From Caldilinea sp. CFX5 (GTDB lineage: Bacteria; Chloroflexota; Anaerolineae; Caldilineales; Caldilineaceae), in NCBI GenBank assembly GCA_021405325.1, contig QWII01000005.1, forward strand, positions 129,869 through 193,868: a stretch of DNA of 64,000 nucleotides, in the 5' to 3' direction. Made by a program: the position numbers and the translations under genes. The notes under the pieces were generated by a model that was given only the letters and a program-made list of their open reading frames with translations, had not been told where the DNA came from and did not search any database. Of this stretch, positions 59,869 to 64,000 are shown in pieces. Positions within the stretch are counted from its first letter, which is position 1, and every line of letters starts with the position of its first letter.

Positions 59869-60045
59869 GTGTCTCTCACATTCTTCCAGTGGTTGCTCTG
59901 CTCGGCAATAAACGATGATCTTTGGCGCCTACCATTCATCTCGGCGCGCCCTCTTCTACAATCCCGAATCATGGCTTGTCATAGGGGACCGTTCTTCGCA
60001 CCTAAGCCTGCCACCAAATTTGTTTTCGTCTTTTACAACCGCTAA
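59869..60045 (+). CDS. Possible 58-residue peptide or gene remnant
   Basis: GTG 59869 follows AAAGGAGG at ideal spacing. The product (SLTFFQWLLCSAINDDLW ...) looks like the start of a larger protein that is then disrupted; overlapping frames continue to 60266. It may be a pseudogene fragment. No family is recognised. Confidence 0.25.
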   Translation: MSLTFFQWLLCSAINDDLWRLPFISARPLLQSRIMACHRGPFFAPKPATKFVFVFYNR

Positions 60046-60250
60046 TACCATTGGAACAGCAAAGGTTACTTTGCCCATCATCTTTCACTGCTCGCCCCCC
60101 GGCGACCACGCGTGTTAACCGCATGACCCACATCGTTCTTGCCTGGCTTAACACCGCTGAAGCACGAGCCCTTTGTTTTTATTTGACGCTTGACCCAACC
60201 GATAGTTCATTTTTACGCCATACCGCTAACTCATGTACTTGTAGAACTTC

Positions 60251-60281
60251 AATAGGAATTCAATAGGAATTCAATAGATCG
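60251..60281. repeat. AATAGGAATTC tandem words
   Basis: Two CAATAGGAATT units followed by CAATAGATCG. One unit with the same tail lies at 57871-57890. Confidence 0.5.
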
Positions 60282-60382
60282 CGAATAGCTCTTTCGCTGT
60301 ATCCTTTTGATAATCCATTCAGAGATTTAGTAAAGAACTGAACTATTTCTAAAACATAACCCATTGAGAAAAGGAGACAACC

Positions 60383-60931
60383 ATGTCACAGCATTGGAAT
60401 TACGGAAAAACGACTGTGCTGTTAGCCACCTTCATGATCCTCTGCTCGCTCTTCTTACTGGCCGCCTGCGGTCCGGCAGAAGTGGAATTTGCTGTCAAAC
60501 ATTTTAGCGACGTAACCGGCGAACAGCTATCGGAAGTCGTTTCCTACGACCAAGAAGCTGGGCTGGACAACAGCAGCGGTACAGCGCCGCTTCAGGTGCA
60601 GATTGAATTTCAGCGCAACTATCGCCATCAAATCATTGATCGCATCACCGATAATCGCGTCTCCGGGCAGCGGGTACAAGACAAAATTGTCGAGTTATAC
60701 AAACTCCCGCCCAACGATCCGGAAGGCACGGTGCAGACAGCCTTGTGTCCCGTCTCCGTTGTCATTCCGGCCGGCCAAAAAGCCATTGTCACCGTCGAGT
60801 GGACGGAACGCTGGGCGGAAGGGGTGATCAACGAAGGCAAGGAAGGCGAAGGCAATCGGCTGGGCACTTATCGCGTTTTCCTCGGCTACATTGAACCCTG
60901 TAGTCTGATCAATCAGCAAAACACAGAGTAA
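60383..60931 (+). CDS. Lipoprotein of unknown function
   Basis: This encodes 182 residues, start behind AAAGGAG. A hydrophobic signal (about 11-28) ends in the lipobox LLAAC (Cys 29). The mature part is a beta domain (SGTAPLQVQIEFQRNYRHQI, then QKAIVTVEWTERWAEGVI). It probably sits on the outer face of the membrane. It precedes the ABC gene by 173 bases and may belong to the same group. Confidence 0.65.
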   Translation: MSQHWNYGKTTVLLATFMILCSLFLLAACGPAEVEFAVKHFSDVTGEQLSEVVSYDQEAGLDNSSGTAPLQVQIEFQRNYRHQIIDRITDNRVSGQRVQDKIVELYKLPPNDPEGTVQTALCPVSVVIPAGQKAIVTVEWTERWAEGVINEGKEGEGNRLGTYRVFLGYIEPCSLINQQNTE

Positions 60932-61027
60932 CAGGGCAGTGCCAGGCCGGAAGAGAAGTCAAAAGACAGAAAATTCGCTAATTGACTCAGCCACCCATAC
61001 ACTGCCGCGGTCGCCCCTGACCGACGC

Positions 61028-61082
61028 CTGACTACGCGACTATGGACTACGGACTACGCGACTACGGACTACCGAGACTCTG
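61028..61082. repeat. GGACTACGCGACT repeat
   Basis: GACTACGCGACTATGGACTA and GGACTACGCGACTACGGACT are tandem variants of one word. The same word occurs at 32700-32745 and related ones at 15461 and 22440. Confidence 0.55.
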
Positions 61083-61104
61083 TACACTTTGTAGGAAAGC
61101 TGTC

Positions 61105-63165
61105 ATGAACACAACTTTGTCGGAAAATCTACCGTTGGCGGCAGCGACCATACCCAAGTTGGGTGTCGAGTTAGTCGCCAAAGGGCTATCGGTCTGTCGT
61201 AAAGGAAAATTGATCCTGCGCGATGTCTCCTTTCGCGTTCAGCCCGGCACGCTTACCGCCATCATTGGCCCCAATGGCGCCGGCAAAACGACCTTACTAC
61301 GCGCCCTCTCTGGCGAACGGCCTGATGAGGGGCAGGTGCTCATCAATGGGGAGGAGATGTATCAGGATCCCCAATACTGGCTGCAACAGATTGGCTATGT
61401 CCCTGTTACCAACATTCTCCATGAACAACTAACGTTGGAGCAGGCGCTGCGCTATATCGGCCAGTTACGGCTGCCGAACTTGTCACCAGACGCGATTGCC
61501 GCAAAAGTCGATGCGTTGCTGACTAAGTTTGACTTTCCCACCCAGGATGCACGGCGCCAAAAACCGATCAAAGTGTTAAGCAGTGGCGAACGCAAGCGCG
61601 CTAATGTTTGCGCCGAACTTATCATCGACCCGCCGCTCCTGATGTTGGATGAACCGACCAGCAACCTGGACCCCGACGCCGAACGCAACTTGATGCGCCT
61701 CTTAGCCGACTATGCCCATAGCAGCGGCCAGACCATTCTGGTGATTACCCATACGCTCAATACCATTGATGTCTGCGATGAAGTCATCTTTATTGAGAAT
61801 GCCCAGTTGCGCGCCGCCGGCAAGCGCGAGGAAGTGTTGGCGACGCTAGAAAGCGAACTCGCTAATCGTCGCCAGGAAAGCTCGCTCTTTTACCGGTGGG
61901 CAGCGGTCTTTGATCATTACAAGACGGATGATAGTAAGCGCAAAGGCTGTCATGATCTGCCACGCAAAAGCGGACAAGCGCCCACCGCGGCGCCAGCGCG
62001 TCCCCCGGTCGCCGCGCCGTGGCATTATCAGTTGCGTTGCCTGCTCCAGCGCTATACCCAGATCCGCTGGGCCGACCGCTGGAGTTTGATCTTGACGTTG
62101 CTGGCCGGCTTTAGCGGCATTCTCTTCTTTATCTTGCCGGGCAAAACCTTTGTCGCCCCCATTGATGAAAGCGAGACGGCGTTGGCGTTGAACCAGGCGC
62201 GCCAATCGGTCTATGTTGTCTCCCTGGTTGTGACGTTGCTCGGCCTCATTACCAGTTACACGGAGATCGCGAAGGAGTTTCACATCTATAAACATGAACG
62301 GTTGAAAGGGCTGTCACCTTCGGCCTATTTCCTCTCCAAATGGCTCTGGCTCACCCTGGCGGTGGGTATTCTGGCGCCCCTGGTCCTGGTTGGTTTTATT
62401 GTGCTGGTCTATGGTCAACCCCTGCCGGGCTTTCCTGAACCCAGATTTGGGGAAGTCGTTGGCCCGTGGGAACAATTGTTCCGCTTTCAACTGGTCGGGT
62501 TGTTAACGCGGCAAAGTAGTTGGCTCATTATGTGTACCCTGGTTTTGGCCTGTATCACCTCAGTGACGTTGGGTCTCTTGATTTCCGCCCTAGCGGGCGA
62601 TAGCGACAAAGGGTATCTCTACCTGAGCTTTGTCGTGGTCTTCATTGTGCTCTTTTCGGGTTTGATTCGCAATGAGAAACTGGAACAACTGATCGATACG
62701 CTCGCCTTTCTCTCCACCGGCAAATGGGCCTTTTCGGGCTTTGCGGCCAGCATCAGCCTCTACTGTTGGCAGGACAGTTGGCATTTTGATGAGTTTAATA
62801 GCGCCGGCCATCTAGCTTCGATCTGGCTGGCGTTGGGCGCCTATAGCCTGGGTGCGGCCTTTCTGGCGGTTGTGATCTTGCGCATGGGCGATCCGTGGTA
62901 CAGCCGGCTGAAGAACTTGAGGCGGCTCTTTATCCAGGAACGGCTGGCTGTGATGATCGGCCTCGCCCTTTTTACGCTGCTTTTGAGTTACACTCTCTTT
63001 CTGCGCCAACAATCCTATGCCTACCACAGCTTAAACTATTGGAGCAGACAAGAGTACGGCGGCAGTGGCGCCTATGAATATGCCAACGTCGGGAAAGTGG
63101 CGGCATTGGATGCTCGCCAATACTGGAACGGCAAGCTTAGTCAATCCTGGTGCGGTGATCGGTAA
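61105..63165 (+). CDS. ABCG-like ABC transporter, ATPase fused to permease
   Basis: This encodes 686 residues. ATG 61105 follows GTAGGAAAG. The ATPase has GPNGAGKTT (about 55-63), the signature LSSGERKR (about 158-165) and LLMLDEPTSNLDPD (about 177-190). A linker leads to a permease part (about 330-650) with six hydrophobic segments (LIMCTLVLACITSVTLGLLI, LYLSFVVVFIVLF and others). ABCG-type half-transporters of this order export lipids or drugs as dimers. Substrate unknown. Confidence 0.85.
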   Translation: MNTTLSENLPLAAATIPKLGVELVAKGLSVCRKGKLILRDVSFRVQPGTLTAIIGPNGAGKTTLLRALSGERPDEGQVLINGEEMYQDPQYWLQQIGYVPVTNILHEQLTLEQALRYIGQLRLPNLSPDAIAAKVDALLTKFDFPTQDARRQKPIKVLSSGERKRANVCAELIIDPPLLMLDEPTSNLDPDAERNLMRLLADYAHSSGQTILVITHTLNTIDVCDEVIFIENAQLRAAGKREEVLATLESELANRRQESSLFYRWAAVFDHYKTDDSKRKGCHDLPRKSGQAPTAAPARPPVAAPWHYQLRCLLQRYTQIRWADRWSLILTLLAGFSGILFFILPGKTFVAPIDESETALALNQARQSVYVVSLVVTLLGLITSYTEIAKEFHIYKHERLKGLSPSAYFLSKWLWLTLAVGILAPLVLVGFIVLVYGQPLPGFPEPRFGEVVGPWEQLFRFQLVGLLTRQSSWLIMCTLVLACITSVTLGLLISALAGDSDKGYLYLSFVVVFIVLFSGLIRNEKLEQLIDTLAFLSTGKWAFSGFAASISLYCWQDSWHFDEFNSAGHLASIWLALGAYSLGAAFLAVVILRMGDPWYSRLKNLRRLFIQERLAVMIGLALFTLLLSYTLFLRQQSYAYHSLNYWSRQEYGGSGAYEYANVGKVAALDARQYWNGKLSQSWCGDR

Positions 63166-63222
63166 GCAATGCTTATCGCAACCCTTCAGCTAAATCCTTG
63201 ATGAACGAAAGGTCTCTTTGTT

Positions 63223-64000
63223 ATGCACAAAATGATCCGGATCATTTGTTATTTCCTCTGCGCCCTTAGTGTTGTTGCCTGTCCCCGTGTACCGACGCCA
63301 GGTGCGGTCGACGCCGTAGCAACAACGGCGTCGGCGCCACAAGCCGCAAACACAATCGCTGCCCAGCCGACAGAGACGCCCGCCGCTGTCACGGAAACGC
63401 CAGCGAATCAGGCGGCGGATACGCCGGCGCCAACCGATACACCCCAAGCTTTACCAACCGACACGCCAGCGCCAACGCCTGAGCCGCTCTTCTACAATCT
63501 ACCACCCGCCACCCTGACCAATGCAACAGGGCTGTACGCCTCGCCCAACCGCGCCGAGTTAATTGTCCCAGTGCCGGTGCCGGCCGGGGAAACAGTCTTT
63601 GTCATGGGCCGCAATGCCACGGGCACCCATTTACGGGTGGTTTGGAATACCGGCGTTGGTTGGGTGCCCGTTTCGTTCACCAGCTACAACGGCCAGCGTG
63701 ACCGGATGGCAGCGCTGCCCGTCTTTGAACGCGAACCACCCTCTTGTGCCATCCCCTTAACTACCCAATTTGGGCTAAATAGCACCTGGACCAGTGACCT
63801 ACAACAGCGTATTGCCGTGATCGCCGCGCTGTTTCGCTCGCGCTATGGTGAGTTCCCCGCTTCTTCGCTCGCGCTGGTGGTCAACGGGGTAACCGTCGAG
63901 AGCAGTCGCCGTGCGATCGTGGAACAGGGTCAATTTTCCTTAAAAGATGTCGTTTTCTCCGTTCCCCAAGATCTACAGCCAGGGGACACCGTTGGCTACC
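63223..64000 (+). CDS. Lipoprotein with SH3-like domain, cut by the window end
   Basis: This frame is open to the right edge, 259 residues seen. A signal peptide ends in SVVAC (Cys 20), followed by a Thr/Pro/Ala linker of about 65 residues (TPAPTDTPQALPTDTPAPTP). Residues about 95-150 look like a bacterial SH3 domain (TGLYASPNRAELIVPVPVPA, VGWVPVSF). The rest is a further beta domain. It lies 57 bases after the ABC gene and could be its partner or a wall-bound lipoprotein. Confidence 0.65.
   Translation, partial: MHKMIRIICYFLCALSVVACPRVPTPGAVDAVATTASAPQAANTIAAQPTETPAAVTETPANQAADTPAPTDTPQALPTDTPAPTPEPLFYNLPPATLTNATGLYASPNRAELIVPVPVPAGETVFVMGRNATGTHLRVVWNTGVGWVPVSFTSYNGQRDRMAALPVFEREPPSCAIPLTTQFGLNSTWTSDLQQRIAVIAALFRSRYGEFPASSLALVVNGVTVESSRRAIVEQGQFSLKDVVFSVPQDLQPGDTVGY

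Larger units (their letters stand above)
59583..60382. other. 800-bp stretch with hairpin, repeats and one doubtful small frame
   Basis: A hairpin GGTTAGGCAA/TTGCCTAACC (59618-59658, 21-base loop) may end the previous gene. A frame at 59869-60045 (listed separately) has a strong ribosome binding site. Other frames are short and overlap, and could be a decayed gene. ATAGGAATTCA words at 60251-60281 match 57872. Confidence 0.45.

Noticed and set aside
1..64000. tRNA and rRNA genes
   Set aside because: No cloverleaf with a TTC-type arm and acceptor stem, and no rRNA-like conserved blocks were recognised by eye; a tRNA scan would be needed to exclude tRNAs.

Overview
The window looks like a chromosomal segment of a moderately GC-rich bacterium, most likely a member of the Chloroflexota. 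The lineage is an inference. It rests on secreted and membrane proteins with Thr/Pro/Ala linkers (such as TPTPAPT), a secreted protein ending in LYLPLIRR, many small palindromic repeats between genes, and standalone LuxR-type helix-turn-helix proteins. No rRNA, tRNA or CRISPR array was recognised.

Region 1 (about 1-32.6 kb) is a prophage or phage-derived element. Its left part (0.6-8.5 kb, plus strand) carries small early genes: a GIY-YIG-like nuclease, an ERF/Rad52-type annealing protein, zinc-binding small proteins and several paralogous pairs. The tyrosine integrase (8.7-9.8 kb, minus strand) lies in the middle beside 40-bp tandem repeats. The late genes (10.8-30.1 kb, plus strand) encode a portal-like protein, a protease/scaffold-like protein with a possible nested scaffold start, a very cysteine-rich putative capsid protein, cysteine-rich connector-like proteins, and several fibre-like proteins (coiled-coil, collagen-like, RCC1 repeat, glycine-rich). 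They also include a minimal nucleotidyltransferase, an SH3 membrane protein and two LuxR-type regulators. No tape-measure, tail-tube or sheath gene was recognised, so a short-tailed or otherwise unusual particle is possible. A third LuxR-type protein and the terminase subunits face the other way (30.1-32.6 kb), behind a shared terminator.

Region 2 (about 33-57.8 kb) is a defence island. It begins with a frameshifted AlbA_2/RecG-like gene. The core is a tight three-gene set: a giant DEAD-type helicase with a DUF1998-like region and a C-terminal Vsr-like nuclease, a SNF2 helicase, and an Eco57I/PglX-type adenine methyltransferase. This resembles class 1 DISARM but lacks separate drmB and drmC genes. 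Next come a duplicated-domain membrane protein, a pentapeptide-repeat membrane protein, a small protein, an Hsp90/sacsin-like ATPase fused to a DUF3883 nuclease-like domain, a frameshifted HEPN-containing gene and a winged-helix/PD-(D/E)XK protein. The island ends with an McrB-like coiled-coil AAA+ protein paired with a DUF2357/McrC-like nuclease. Together these look like at least two, and perhaps three, anti-phage modules.

Region 3 (57.9-64 kb) holds envelope genes: a secreted FN3-like protein, a lipoprotein, an ABCG-like ATPase-permease fusion and the start of an SH3-like lipoprotein.

Repeat families recur throughout, in both intergenic and coding positions. All assignments come from reading the sequence; no database search was run.
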